Source: an uncultured Cohaesibacter sp. (lineage in GTDB: Bacteria; Pseudomonadota; Alphaproteobacteria; Rhizobiales; Cohaesibacteraceae). Taken from it: DNA of 64,000 nt. Positions 17,811 to 27,132 of this stretch are shown one piece after another. Position numbers and translations under genes: made by a program. Each line of letters begins with the position of its first letter. Within the stretch, counting starts at the first letter, position 1. Below the pieces are notes generated by a model. The model did no database searches. It was not told the DNA's origin and worked only from the letters and a program-made list of their open reading frames with translations. The DNA is taken from contig NZ_OY762905.1 in the NCBI RefSeq assembly GCF_963666525.1, positions 4,071,501 to 4,135,500 of the forward strand, in the 5' to 3' direction.

Positions 17811-18548
17811 CTAGAGATCGATGAGATTGAGCTTCAGGGCCTTGGCAACGGCCTGAGACATGTTTGCGCAGTTCAGCTTGTAGCGGGCTGATCGCATGTA
17901 GGTGCGTACCGTGTGTTCGGAAATGCCGATGATGGCGCTGATTTCCTTGTAGTCCTTGCCTTGGGCTGACCAGTGAAGCGTTTCAAGTTCGCGCGGGCTG
18001 AGGATCGGCACCGGATCCTCGTCGCCAAACAGTTCTATGATCGCCTTCTTGTGCAGGACATGCGCCAGATCCATCCAGTCCGGACGGAAGGATTGCACCA
18101 CCTTGGTCCAATTTCGCTCGCCTGGTTTGGAGTTGACTGACAGCAGAGCTCGACGCCCCACCTTGTCCGTAATCGGGATGGAATAGCCGAATTCCCCCAT
18201 TCCTTGAGCGTGGAACTCAACCATCATCTTCATGGCTTCTTCGGTGGGTTCCAACTCGGACCAGTCAAACGGCAGGCTGCGGCGCATGCCTTCCTTGATC
18301 ACGGGATCAACGGTGACATAGCTGCGTGTGAGGTAAATGGCGATCCATTCCGGCGGGTAGGTCGTTCTCACGAATGGAGAGTCGATATGCAGGTCGCCTT
18401 TGATCGTCTGGGCTAGATGATAGGTGACATGTCCGAGGCTGTAGCCGTCCCGCAATGTGAAAACTGCCTTTTCGACATTTTCAGCATTCTGTATTTCCCG
18501 GAAAATAGTTTCTTGCAGCAGACTAAATCGGTCTGTCATGTCGCTCAT
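17811..18548 (-). CDS. luxR: LuxR-family quorum-sensing transcriptional regulator
   Basis: This 245-residue protein has an N-terminal autoinducer-binding domain (residues about 15-165), with the conserved Trp, Tyr and Asp-Pro pattern in PPEWIAIYLTRSYVTVDPV. The C-terminal GerE-type helix-turn-helix spans about 180-240 (LSPRELETLHWSAQGKDY, then ISEHTVRTYM). It should bind the lactone made by the neighbouring LuxI and act on promoters in response to cell density. A near-perfect 18-bp palindrome lies 60-77 bp upstream and suggests autoregulation. Confidence 0.95.
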   Translation of the reverse strand: MSDMTDRFSLLQETIFREIQNAENVEKAVFTLRDGYSLGHVTYHLAQTIKGDLHIDSPFVRTTYPPEWIAIYLTRSYVTVDPVIKEGMRRSLPFDWSELEPTEEAMKMMVEFHAQGMGEFGYSIPITDKVGRRALLSVNSKPGERNWTKVVQSFRPDWMDLAHVLHKKAIIELFGDEDPVPILSPRELETLHWSAQGKDYKEISAIIGISEHTVRTYMRSARYKLNCANMSQAVAKALKLNLIDL

Positions 18549-18607
18549 ATGATACTCGCCATCACCAACCTAACTAATCGCAAAATGAACGACATTGCGC
18601 AAGTCTT

Positions 18608-18625
18608 CTCGTACATATGTGCGAG
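18608..18625. promoter_or_regulatory. Lux-box-like palindrome upstream of luxR
   Basis: CTCGTACATATGTGCGAG is an 18-bp inverted repeat with one mismatched pair, centred 68 bp before the luxR ATG. Its half-site matches the tandem repeats before luxI at 11 of 13 positions (ACATATGTGCGAG against ACATTTGTGCGAA). Size and placement fit a LuxR-type operator. Confidence 0.65.
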
Positions 18626-19044
18626 GGAGCGGTATCAATGAGAGAAATGTCAGGTGCTTTGAACACCTTTAGTATAGTGGATTGAGATTTTTTGTTGTGA
18701 TTTGTCTAAAACTTGGAGTTTTGGTCATCTGTAATGACATTTATTGGTGGAAATGCCGCGGGTCTTTCCGCTGAAATGACGGATAAGCCAACAAATGAAC
18801 GGCATAGATGGTGATTCCCTCCAACCAAGCGGTAGGCATCCGCAAGCGGGTGATGTCCTTCCTTGCAAGCATCCCATACAAGTGATGCCTGATTTGTATC
18901 CGGAAATGTCGACGGATGGTGTGTGGCGGCGCTTCGTCAGCGGAAAACAGCAAATGGCAATGAGATGAAACCCCTGTGCAAAACTGTTCTGCACACGCCT
19001 AGGTCTGCGCTGTTCCTCGCCTGTTAGGGCAAAAGGACAAAGTA

Positions 19045-19065
19045 AGCGGCGAAATCTCCGCCGCT
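19045..19065 (-). terminator. Possible terminator after the GGDEF-EAL gene
   Basis: A perfect 7-bp G+C-rich stem (AGCGGCG/CGCCGCT) with a 7-nt loop lies 33 bp after the stop. There is no good T-run on the minus strand, so termination is uncertain. Confidence 0.4.
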
Positions 19066-19097
19066 CAGAATCACCGAATGTTATGTGTCGCCACGCT

Positions 19098-21164
19098 TTA
19101 TGCCCAGATGACTTCTGAATCGAGAGTCGCTGGCAAACGCGACTTCATCATGAGCTGATGGCTCGATGTCATCAATTCCTGCAGTTTCTCCAGTGGTACC
19201 GGGCGTGAATAGAGGAAGCCCTGATACTGATCACAATGGTTCATCCGCAACCAGGCCAGCTGATCGATCGTTTCCACGCCCTCGGCAACAGCCGAAATCC
19301 CGATCAGTCGACAGAGCGACAGAATGAGATTGATGACCGAGCTTTGTTCTTCGATCATGTTGACGAAGGAGCGGTCCACCTTGAGACTGGTGATCGGGTA
19401 TTCCTGAATATAGGCAAGGTTCGAATAGCCGGTGCCGAAATCATCGACCGCAATCGAGAAACCGGCGCGACACAGATCCATCAACACGGACTTGGCGTCA
19501 AAGGTTTCGCCCATCAACATGCTTTCCGTGATTTCGATCTCGATGCAATCGGCTGGGCACTGGGTTTTTGCCAGGCCAGCCTTCAGCCGGTTGACAAAAT
19601 CGCTGCGCTCGAACTGTCTGGGCGAAATATTGATGGAAATCGGAATGTTGTAACCATTGCGGGACAAGGTCCGCTGGTCGCGCCCAGCTCGATCGACGAT
19701 CCAGTCGCCGACCTTGTGAATGAGGCCGGTGTCTTCCAGTGCGCCGATGAACTCGCCCGGAAAGACCAGCCCGCGTTCCGGATGCTGCCAGCGCATCAGC
19801 GCTTCGGCACTTACCACCTTCTGGGTCTGGCAATCGACCCTTGGCTGATAGTAGAGCACGAATTCGCCATTCTCGACGGCCCGTGCCAGATCCTTCTCCA
19901 GCGAGCGCTTGGCCAGTGCTGCCTGTTGCAACGCAGGCCGGTAGAACCGGTAGGTGTTGCGGCCGCTGTCCTTGGCGTCATGCAAGGCCAGATCGCAATG
20001 GCGCAGCAGAGTTGGCAGATCGCTGCCATGTTCTGGGAACAGCACCAGCCCGATGCTGGCATTGGCACTCAGAATATGGTCGCCGACGCAGCACTCCGAA
20101 TTGATCGCCGCCAACAGGGTCTGGCAGCAGACGTCCAGCTCGGCGGTAGACCGGAAGGAGCGAACGATCACGAATTCGTCGCCACCAAGTCGGGCAATAT
20201 GGTCGTCCTCATCAAGGCTGAGCTGCAACAGCGAGGCAACATGCTTGAGCAAAGCGTCGCCGGTCGGATGTCCCAGCGTCTCGTTGATCGACTTGAAGTG
20301 GTCGAGCCCGACCACCATGAACACAAGGCGCTCATTGCCGCGGAAAGCCAGCTCAATCATTTCGGGATAATGAGAATTGACGTAGTTGCGGTTATGCAGC
20401 CCGGTCAGCATGTCGTAATGAGCGAGGTAGCGGACGCGGTTTTCCTTTTCCTTCAGCTCCGTGACATCGGATTCTGTAAGGATGCAGGCTGCCTGACCGG
20501 TCGGGCCGTCAAAGCAGCGGCGTCCGGTGATCTCATGCCAGCGCTTTCCCTTGTCGGTCTGCACTTCGCAGATCTTGGTGACCGAGCGGCCCTTTCGGAT
20601 GCCCCGGACAAACTTGTCATAGTCGGACCGTTTGACGAAGCGTCCACGCAGAGTGAGCATGGCATCGCCATAGGTTTCCAGCGCGGCCGGGTTCTTGTAG
20701 AGCGGCTCGCCGTCCATGTCATAAAGGGAAATGCAGATCGGAATATGATTGAGCGCCTCGGCGCTCCTGATCTGTTCGGGCAAACGATTACTATCCGGAT
20801 TGGCCTCAAACCGCAGACCGATCCGTCCGTCGGGCAGGGGATGCCCGGAAATCTGAACCTGATAGGCGCAGGGCTTGCCTTCGGGATAGAGGGTCCACAA
20901 CTCCTTGAAGGTCTGGCCGGATTCATGGGACGCTGTACGATAGTGCTCAAGGCGTGAGGCTACCGTGTTGCTGATGTCGGCTTCGAAATTCCGCGAATAG
21001 AGCTCTTCAAGCGATTCTGCTTGCCAGAGTTTCCGTGCGGCATCATTCGCCCATACCAGTCGCGATTGATCCAGGTCCATCACCCATAGAGGCATGGATA
21101 GAGACATCAGGTCCGATTCACTAAAAATTTTCTTGTCGCTTCTTTCCAGGGGGACTCGCGTCAT
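19098..21164 (-). CDS. PAS-GGDEF-EAL cyclic-di-GMP signalling protein
   Basis: This 688-residue protein has two N-terminal PAS-like regions (about 20-115 and 135-235), a GGDEF domain and an EAL domain. The diguanylate cyclase signature RLGGDEF is intact near residue 326. The upstream inhibitory RxxD site is absent (DEDD at that place). The phosphodiesterase domain keeps EALMRW, EITESML, DDFGTGYS, the KVDRSF Lys and EGVET, so it is probably active. No transmembrane helix is evident, making it a cytoplasmic enzyme. It may act mainly as a phosphodiesterase or switch between activities. It lies next to the quorum-sensing genes on the same strand. Confidence 0.94.
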   Translation of the reverse strand: MTRVPLERSDKKIFSESDLMSLSMPLWVMDLDQSRLVWANDAARKLWQAESLEELYSRNFEADISNTVASRLEHYRTASHESGQTFKELWTLYPEGKPCAYQVQISGHPLPDGRIGLRFEANPDSNRLPEQIRSAEALNHIPICISLYDMDGEPLYKNPAALETYGDAMLTLRGRFVKRSDYDKFVRGIRKGRSVTKICEVQTDKGKRWHEITGRRCFDGPTGQAACILTESDVTELKEKENRVRYLAHYDMLTGLHNRNYVNSHYPEMIELAFRGNERLVFMVVGLDHFKSINETLGHPTGDALLKHVASLLQLSLDEDDHIARLGGDEFVIVRSFRSTAELDVCCQTLLAAINSECCVGDHILSANASIGLVLFPEHGSDLPTLLRHCDLALHDAKDSGRNTYRFYRPALQQAALAKRSLEKDLARAVENGEFVLYYQPRVDCQTQKVVSAEALMRWQHPERGLVFPGEFIGALEDTGLIHKVGDWIVDRAGRDQRTLSRNGYNIPISINISPRQFERSDFVNRLKAGLAKTQCPADCIEIEITESMLMGETFDAKSVLMDLCRAGFSIAVDDFGTGYSNLAYIQEYPITSLKVDRSFVNMIEEQSSVINLILSLCRLIGISAVAEGVETIDQLAWLRMNHCDQYQGFLYSRPVPLEKLQELMTSSHQLMMKSRLPATLDSEVIWA

Positions 21165-21572
21165 GAGTTATTTCCCAACGATTTCTTGCTTTTGGTCTGG
21201 ATCTTTAGGAGTTCGGTGCCTGATTTGAGACTGCTGTCCAAGTTTGTTTTGGCTCGTTTGGCTCAATCTTTGTTTTGCTAATTGCAGTCCTGTGTTTGCC
21301 TTGGTTTAGACAATTAAACAATATCACAAGTAAATAATAATTTAAGTTGCAATTGACAAATAACATACATCGACAAGCCAATGAGATGTTTCTAATTTTT
21401 TGTTCCTTAGAAATTGTCAGAAATAACGATATTTGGAGATGGTGACTAAAATATTCATGGTTAGAATATTGGAGATATTGCCATGATTTGGCTATCTATT
21501 GGCTGGAAAATCCATTTTCTTTAATGGATCGTTAGGGATGAGGTCGCAAATGGTCTGCCATTTTGAAAAATT
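21165..21572. other. A+T-rich intergenic region
   Basis: These 408 bp are clearly richer in A+T than the genes on either side and contain no supported open frame. They should hold the promoter of the GGDEF-EAL gene. No specific site stands out. Confidence 0.5.
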
Positions 21573-22082
21573 TTAGAATTTGCTAATATGAGACCAATTC
21601 ATGATATCCACGTCCACAGAATAACCACTCAAAGATGCTTTTTGTCGGTTATTCACAACTGCTCCGTGCTTTTGGTAGAAGCGCCGAGCACCCTCATTGA
21701 TTGCAAGAACTGTCAAAGAAGCTGTGGTATCTCCTTGCGCAAGCAATGTGCTGAAAGCTTCCTGAAGCAGGCGGGCGCCGATTCCATGCCCTGTAAGAGC
21801 CGGAACACAATGTAGATTGTCGATGAAGGGCAGGGGGCGGCACCATATGGATATGAAACCCAGGAGCTGCTTGTTTTGTTCAGCCTCGGCGACGAGGACA
21901 ACATCTCGCTTGCCGATCTTGCGGTGCTCCCACTCATCCCGGATATCGTCATGCAGCCGCTCCCGCACATAGTGGGGAGGCAGAACGGTGCGGTAGGTCG
22001 CAGCCCAACTGTCCGCCTGCAAATGGGCAATGCCTTTCAAGTCCGAGCGAAATGCTGAGCGGATCAAATAGGGCGGGAGCAT
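21573..22082 (-). CDS. GNAT-family N-acetyltransferase
   Basis: This 169-residue protein fits a single GNAT domain. It has an N-terminal IRSAFRSDLKGIAHLQADSW segment and a central beta-strand with LLGFISIWCRPLPFIDNLHCVP. The acetyl-CoA loop (LTGHGIGARLLQEAF) and a late NEGARRFYQKHGA motif follow. The acceptor is unknown. It follows a LysR gene on the same strand by 80 bp and might be co-transcribed with it. Confidence 0.87.
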   Translation of the reverse strand: MLPPYLIRSAFRSDLKGIAHLQADSWAATYRTVLPPHYVRERLHDDIRDEWEHRKIGKRDVVLVAEAEQNKQLLGFISIWCRPLPFIDNLHCVPALTGHGIGARLLQEAFSTLLAQGDTTASLTVLAINEGARRFYQKHGAVVNNRQKASLSGYSVDVDIMNWSHISKF

Positions 22083-22162
22083 CGGTGTAACCTGATGTCA
22101 GAACCGGATGATGGCTTCGAACCTTGCATCACGCCCTACTTCACATTTGGTGATCCGGGCGA

Positions 22163-23206
22163 TCAGGCGAGGGCATTGGCTGCCTCTGCAAGTGCCGTTC
22201 CATGGTTGTCTGAACGGGCGATGGCGGCATCATCCGGAACAGACGGTTTCCTTGCGGCCTTGGCCTGCCGTTCCAGAACTTTCTTGCAGACATCGCTGGT
22301 GACCGGCAGATCCCGCGCAACCGACTTGATCAGCTCTCGGAACCATTTGTGCCGCGGCGAATGGCGGTTGCGAATGTGCCAGACCATGAAAAACTCGCTG
22401 GCTTCCAGCTCCAGCGGCGGCTCGATCCAGGCCAGTTCACGGAAGATGGAATCCGCAAGGCGGGACGGTGCTGTGGCCAGCATGTTGGTGCCGCGCACGA
22501 CCATTGCGACTGACGAGAAGGTTGGCCCCAGATAGGAGACGTTGCGCGTACGTCCCAGTTCGGCAAGCGCCTTGTCAACCGAGGTGCTTTCACTGGTGTC
22601 CCACGACAGAATGGCATGGTCGGCACTGGTGTAGTCATCGAGACTGACAGGAGCCTCCCGCACGGACGGATCATAATAGGTGATCATGCGGTCGCCGCCG
22701 ATCTTGCTGACGACAAGGTCCGTCGAATCCTGCGGCGCATAGGGGCAGAGTTCAAGATCGGTAAAGCCGCGTTCCAGTGGGTCGGGCGCCGCCAGATTGA
22801 GCTGATAGGTCTTGAGCGAACAATGGGGCGCTTCCTGCTTCAGCCGCTCGAAGATGGCCGGGACCAGCAGATCGTGCTCATAATCGTTGCAGACGATGGA
22901 GAAACGGTCCCGCGAATTGAGCGGATCGAAGACGGCCTGACTGTAGAGGCCTTCGATTCCCTTGAGAACCACATCGATGTCGCCCATCATGGTTTCAACC
23001 CGTTCTGTGGGCACCATGGATCGGCCGACCTTGAGAAACAGAGGATCTCCGAGCATGCCGCGCAGTCTGTCCAGCGAATGGCTGACAGAGGACTGTGTGA
23101 CACCCAGCAATCTTGCGGCTTCCGTGACAGAACGGTGCTCATGGATCAGCTTGATCATGTAGAGCGAGCGTCCGTCCAGGGAGAGGTAATCGATATTCTT
23201 CATCAT
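22163..23206 (-). CDS. LysR-family transcriptional regulator
   Basis: This 347-residue protein has a LysR helix-turn-helix (RSVTEAARLLGVTQSSVSHSLDRLRGMLGDPLFLKVGRSM, residues about 27-67; only part quoted per motif) followed by an effector domain of the NodD/NahR-like branch. It diverges from a flavodoxin-family gene across 148 bp, so that gene is its likely target. The C-terminus is somewhat longer than usual and ends in a low-complexity Ala-rich tail. Confidence 0.92.
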   Translation of the reverse strand: MMKNIDYLSLDGRSLYMIKLIHEHRSVTEAARLLGVTQSSVSHSLDRLRGMLGDPLFLKVGRSMVPTERVETMMGDIDVVLKGIEGLYSQAVFDPLNSRDRFSIVCNDYEHDLLVPAIFERLKQEAPHCSLKTYQLNLAAPDPLERGFTDLELCPYAPQDSTDLVVSKIGGDRMITYYDPSVREAPVSLDDYTSADHAILSWDTSESTSVDKALAELGRTRNVSYLGPTFSSVAMVVRGTNMLATAPSRLADSIFRELAWIEPPLELEASEFFMVWHIRNRHSPRHKWFRELIKSVARDLPVTSDVCKKVLERQAKAARKPSVPDDAAIARSDNHGTALAEAANALA

Positions 23207-23354
23207 AGCTATTAATATAATGCATTTGAATTCATTTTATCAATTCCTATTTTCACGCCTGTATGAACAAAACCCAGGTGTCAAGTATTTCTCGTGGTGA
23301 GCAATTTGAAGACCTTGCCCTTCGTGTAAGGGCCAAAAACAGAAGGAAGAATAA

Positions 23355-23942
23355 ATGACTGATGTCCGCGCAGCGTCCGTCGTCGTCCTGTATCACAGTG
23401 GATACGGACACACCGAGGCCATCGCCAAATCCGTTGCAAAGGGTGCCGAGTCCGTTGGCAACGTGACCGTAACGCAGATCAAGGCCGACAACGAAAACCT
23501 CGACTGGGAAAGCCTGGCGGCAGCTGATGCGATCGTCTTCGGAAGCCCGACCTATATGGGGTCCGTATCTGCCCAGTTCAAAGGTTTCATGGATGCCAGC
23601 TCCAAGGTTTGGGCTGCCATGGGCTGGAAAGACAAGCTCGCCGGTGGTTTTACCGTGTCTGCTTCCCAGTCTGGTGACAAGCTCAACACCCTGATCCAGC
23701 TGTCCGTCTTTGCCGCTCAGCATGGCATGCAGTGGGTCTCCACCGGCACCTTGCCTGGCAACAACAATTCCCAGGGCTCTGTTGAAGACGTCAACCGTCT
23801 GGGCTCGACCCTCGGTCTGATGGCTCAGGCCAACGCGGACCAGGGTGCTGACGTTGCTCCTCCTGCAACCGACCACCGTACTGCGGAACTCTTCGGCGCC
23901 CGTATCGCTGAAGCTGCAAAGCGCTGGAACAGCATCGGCTAA
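23355..23942 (+). CDS. Flavodoxin-family NAD(P)H-dependent oxidoreductase (WrbA-like)
   Basis: This 195-residue protein has the flavodoxin fold. The FMN phosphate loop is YHSGYGHTEAIAKSV, followed by DAIVFGSPTYMGSVSAQFKGFMD and a middle segment AAQHGMQWVSTG. The pattern is closest to WrbA-type quinone reductases. AAGGAAG lies before the ATG. The divergent LysR regulator suggests induction by a quinone or other redox-active compound, which is inference. Confidence 0.88.
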   Translation: MTDVRAASVVVLYHSGYGHTEAIAKSVAKGAESVGNVTVTQIKADNENLDWESLAAADAIVFGSPTYMGSVSAQFKGFMDASSKVWAAMGWKDKLAGGFTVSASQSGDKLNTLIQLSVFAAQHGMQWVSTGTLPGNNNSQGSVEDVNRLGSTLGLMAQANADQGADVAPPATDHRTAELFGARIAEAAKRWNSIG

Positions 23943-23986
23943 GCCTGTTTCACCCTCAAGGGGTTTGGAACTTTCAAAAAAGTCGA

Positions 23987-24016
23987 GCAGAGGGCCAAAT
24001 GGCTCTCTGCTTTTTT
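23987..24016 (+). terminator. Rho-independent terminator after the flavodoxin gene
   Basis: GCAGAGGGCC pairs with GGCTCTCTGC around AAAT (one wobble pair), followed by TTTTTT. It starts 45 bp after the stop. Confidence 0.92.
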
Positions 24017-24205
24017 GTGAGCATGACAACCGGGACAATTGAGATTGCACGCGATCGGCTCTAAGCTGCATTACCAGAGTTGGACTCGGCACAAATACTG
24101 ATGGGGGATGGCTGATGGCGTTTCAGCCTCGGGAATGGTCCGATCTGACCTTCATTCTCCCCACTCTGACGGCCCGGTCTTGAATGCAGTGAGCGAAAGT
24201 GGGCG

Positions 24206-25087
24206 ATGTCAGGAATTTACAAATTCAAAACTTCCCGTCTGGCCCCTTGGGCGCTCTGGTTCGCCCGGCTTTGCATACCGGTTGCCATCCTGTCCTTCCT
24301 GTTGATGCGTTTTGGCGGGTTGCACCCGTCGATTGCGATCTATTGCTTTGCCGTTTCGGTGCTGCTGGCCTTGCTGTCCATTTTGACCAGTTGGGCCGCC
24401 TTTCATGCCATCTGGTTTGAAGGCTATCAGGGTGGAAAATGGCTGTGGGGGGCCTTTGTGCGGTCCATGCTGCTGCTGCTGCCTTCAGCTGCTGCAGCCT
24501 TCTTCTATTTTACTCTGCCTCCCTTTTCAGATCTGTCTACCAATCCCATCGAGCCGCCGGAATTCGTTGCTGCCTGGCAAATGCGTGCCGACGCGGACAA
24601 CAGTCTCGCGATCGCATCGCTCGAGACCCGCGAAGCCCAGACGTTGGCCTATCCGGCCCTCAAGAGCCAGGTCTATGATCAGCCGATCGCCCTCATGCAG
24701 CTGGCTCTGGCTGATGAACTGCAGAAGAGCAAATGGCAGATCCTGAGAAGCGAGGAGCAGAAGGCCGATGGGGACAGCGCCTATTATGAGGCCTACACCC
24801 GCTCGGTCATCACCGGCTTGCGCTATGTTGTTGTCATTCGGTTGAGCCCGACTGGCGAAGAGGAAACGACCCTCGACATGCGCTCTGCCTCGCTGTGGGG
24901 TACGCATGATTTCGGGATGAATGCCCGCCGGATCGAGGGGTTTATCGAGGGGATCAACGAGCGCATGAGTTCCAACGTCCAGCGCTACGAGTTGCAGCTG
25001 GAAGAAATCGAACGCTTGCGTCGCCTTCAGATGGGGCCATTGCCCAAACCCAAACCGAAAAATCTGGGCGGCCCGGCCGTAGGGTGA
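24206..25087 (+). CDS. DUF1499 domain membrane protein
   Basis: This 293-residue protein has three N-terminal hydrophobic segments (about 15-35, 45-65 and 85-105). A soluble part follows, ending in the DUF1499 signature: TLDMRSASLWGTHDFGMNARRIEGF at about 230-255 (read as two adjoining motifs, TLDMRSASLWGTHDFG and MNARRIEGF). The family is common in Proteobacteria and has no assigned activity. A Pro/Lys-rich tail follows. It is convergent with the hydrolase at 25122. Confidence 0.85.
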   Translation: MSGIYKFKTSRLAPWALWFARLCIPVAILSFLLMRFGGLHPSIAIYCFAVSVLLALLSILTSWAAFHAIWFEGYQGGKWLWGAFVRSMLLLLPSAAAAFFYFTLPPFSDLSTNPIEPPEFVAAWQMRADADNSLAIASLETREAQTLAYPALKSQVYDQPIALMQLALADELQKSKWQILRSEEQKADGDSAYYEAYTRSVITGLRYVVVIRLSPTGEEETTLDMRSASLWGTHDFGMNARRIEGFIEGINERMSSNVQRYELQLEEIERLRRLQMGPLPKPKPKNLGGPAVG

Positions 25088-25121
25088 TGCCCACTCCAAG
25101 CTCAATCCGTATGTGGACTGA

Positions 25122-26042
25122 TCAGAAGCGGTCGATTAGGCGATAGCGGGCGTCGAGCGTCGGCTCCGCATCGAGGCAGCGGACAAGACCCCGCGCTACC
25201 AGATATTCCATTTGAGCAAACATCGACAGGGCTGCCGCACCATGCAGGGATGGATCGACGTCCCGATAGATCGAGGCGACCATGGCATCAATTGTTTCCT
25301 GTCCGGCTTCAAGATGAGCAACCAGCGCCTGCTCGCGGCGTTCCCTGTGAGTTTTGAGCCCGGCCAGAAATGGCTGCGGATCGCTGATGGTGCCGCCGTG
25401 TCCCGGCCAATAGACGCGGTCGTTGCGTAGCATGAGCCGGTTGAGGCTGGCCATGTAGGCGGCCATCGAGCCATCCGGCGGGGCCACGATGCTGGTCGAC
25501 CATGCCATGACGTGATCGCCGCAAAACAGGCCGCTGCCATCGGCAAACGCAAAGGCCAGATGGTTGACCGTATGCCCCGGAGTATGCACCACCTCCAGAG
25601 CCCAGCTATCTCCCTCGATGAGATCTCCATCGCTGAGGACGCGATCTATGTCCAGCTCAACATCGCCTTCGGCATCGAGAGCATTGATCTCCTGCGCATG
25701 CAGGGCACGGGTAGGCCGATGTGGTCCTTCTGCAAGGATCGGTGCGCCGCAGCGCGCCTTGAGCAGGCGGGCACCCGGAGAATGATCCGCGTGGGTGTGA
25801 GTGATCAGAATGTGGCTGATGGTCTCCCCTGAAGTGGCGCGGAGCAGGGCATCTATATGGTCTGGGTCGGCTGGGCCTGGATCGATGACCGCCACTGTTC
25901 CTCGACCAACAATATAGCTGTTGGTTCCGTGAAAGGTGAAAGGGCTGGGGTTGTTGCAGGTAACGCGTCTGACGTTGTCGCCCAATGCGATGGCTTCGCC
26001 GTAATGGGGGGTAAAATCCCGTTCAAATTGAAGCTCTGCCAT
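25122..26042 (-). CDS. Metallo-beta-lactamase-fold hydrolase
   Basis: I start it at the ATG at 26042 (306 residues). The frame extends about 40 codons further upstream, but that part is Ser/Pro/Arg-rich and looks non-coding. The zinc-binding motifs HTHADHS, TPGHTVNH, FCGDHV and PGHGG are all present. The layout (GTNSYIVGRGTVAVIDPGP, C-terminal helical extension) resembles LACTB2-type hydrolases. The substrate could be a thioester, lactone or RNA; nothing here decides. A role in degrading acyl-homoserine lactones is possible but not supported by context. Confidence 0.88.
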   Translation of the reverse strand: MAELQFERDFTPHYGEAIALGDNVRRVTCNNPSPFTFHGTNSYIVGRGTVAVIDPGPADPDHIDALLRATSGETISHILITHTHADHSPGARLLKARCGAPILAEGPHRPTRALHAQEINALDAEGDVELDIDRVLSDGDLIEGDSWALEVVHTPGHTVNHLAFAFADGSGLFCGDHVMAWSTSIVAPPDGSMAAYMASLNRLMLRNDRVYWPGHGGTISDPQPFLAGLKTHRERREQALVAHLEAGQETIDAMVASIYRDVDPSLHGAAALSMFAQMEYLVARGLVRCLDAEPTLDARYRLIDRF

Positions 26043-26528
26043 GGCTGAAGTCCCGATGAATGGAGAGGCGCTACAGGGAAAACCTGACAGGGCCGGAGAG
26101 CGAAGTATACGCGAATAACAAGGCTGACTCAAAGGCGACAGGCCTCTGCTCCTGTGAGTCGACATGACCTTCCTGGTCTCGCGCTTTCTATTGCTGCAAC
26201 TTTATATTTATTTTGAGTATATTTGTATAATTCGTGTGTCAATACTGTTGATGCAAACAATATCGATTTTGAAGTGTTAATTGTGTAGTAATTTCAAATA
26301 TAAGTAATATTGAATTGTTTCTGGATGGGGTGTGCTGCCAGCGATGCGTCGCTCTCAAAGAGAGCCGGTTTTGGAAGGGTCTATCCGATAAAAATGTATA
26401 ATTTCCGTCGTTTATCATATGTTAACTGGAAACGATAGAAACTAGAAATGGTCAATATTACCAATCTTAGGGTTGTGAATATTGTCTGATATGTACAGTA
26501 TTTCCTTAGTAAAAAGGTTTTTGCTCAG
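26043..26528. other. A+T-rich divergent intergenic region
   Basis: The 486 bp between the hydrolase and the PAS-protein gene are strongly A+T-rich from about 26190 to 26520. They contain no supported gene. Both promoters should lie here, but no site stands out. Confidence 0.5.
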
Positions 26529-27080
26529 ATGTCTGCTGAACAGTCTGTAACAGGTGTAGAAAGATTTTTTGGTGAAGACGATATCATCGTCAGCAAAACC
26601 GATCTGTCGGGCCGCCTGACCTATGCAAACAAGATTTTCCTGGACATCTCGGGGTATACCGAAAAGGAAGTCCTGGGCCAGCAACACAGCCTCATTCGCC
26701 ATCCCTATATGCCTCGTACGATTTTCAAGCTGTTGTGGGAGACGATCGAGAGCGGCAATGAGATTTTCGCCTACGTGAACAACCGCTGCAAGAATGGCGA
26801 CCATTATTGGGTCTATGCCCATGTGACGCCCAGCTGGGGGCTCGATGGCAAGGTGAACGGCTACCATTCCAATCGCCGCGTGCCGGATCAGGATATTCTC
26901 AAGCAGCATGTCATTCCTCTCTATGACAAGATTCGGGCAGCCGAGAAATCGGTGGCCAACCGAAAGGATGGCCTTAAGGCCGGCGTGGAAGTGGTCGAAT
27001 CTCTGCTTGCTGAAAGAGGCCAGAAATATGACGAGTTCATCGCCACGCTTGGGCAGAGGCAGCGTCGCGGTTTCCGCTGA
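26529..27080 (+). CDS. Aer-like single-PAS sensor protein
   Basis: This 183-residue protein is a PAS domain (about residues 18-120) with the Aer-type pattern: IIVSKTDLSGRLTYANKIF, then SGYTEKEVLGQQHSLIRHP and PRTIFKLLWETI. Aer PAS domains bind FAD and sense redox or oxygen. A predicted helical tail follows with no transmembrane or signalling domain. The chemoreceptor gene starts 52 bp later. The two together look like an Aer receptor split into two polypeptides. Confidence 0.87.
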   Translation: MSAEQSVTGVERFFGEDDIIVSKTDLSGRLTYANKIFLDISGYTEKEVLGQQHSLIRHPYMPRTIFKLLWETIESGNEIFAYVNNRCKNGDHYWVYAHVTPSWGLDGKVNGYHSNRRVPDQDILKQHVIPLYDKIRAAEKSVANRKDGLKAGVEVVESLLAERGQKYDEFIATLGQRQRRGFR

Positions 27081-27132
27081 TTGATCCGCTGGGGCAAGTC
27101 ATCAAGATAGAGTGTTTCGGGGGAGATACCTG

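Larger units (their letters stand above)
18549..19097. other. Intergenic region between luxR and the GGDEF-EAL gene
   Basis: Besides the palindrome at 18608 there is an A+T-rich luxR promoter segment (18650-18730). Open frames of 70 and 89 codons lie at 18725-18994 on the minus strand; they show no family features, so I do not call them genes. AGCGGCG/CGCCGCT at 19045-19065 is a hairpin just after the GGDEF-EAL stop. Confidence 0.45.

Noticed and set aside
18725-18994. Minus-strand frames of 70 and 89 codons between luxR and the GGDEF-EAL gene
   Set aside because: Overlapping frames without recognisable family or ribosome site; could be decayed sequence.
19236-20957. 573-codon plus-strand frame opposite the GGDEF-EAL gene
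   Set aside because: The opposite strand has intact GGDEF and EAL motifs; this frame shows none.
25122-26042. Quorum-quenching lactonase role for the metallo-beta-lactamase-fold protein
   Set aside because: The zinc motifs are shared by many hydrolases; it lies 7 kb from luxI with no operon link.
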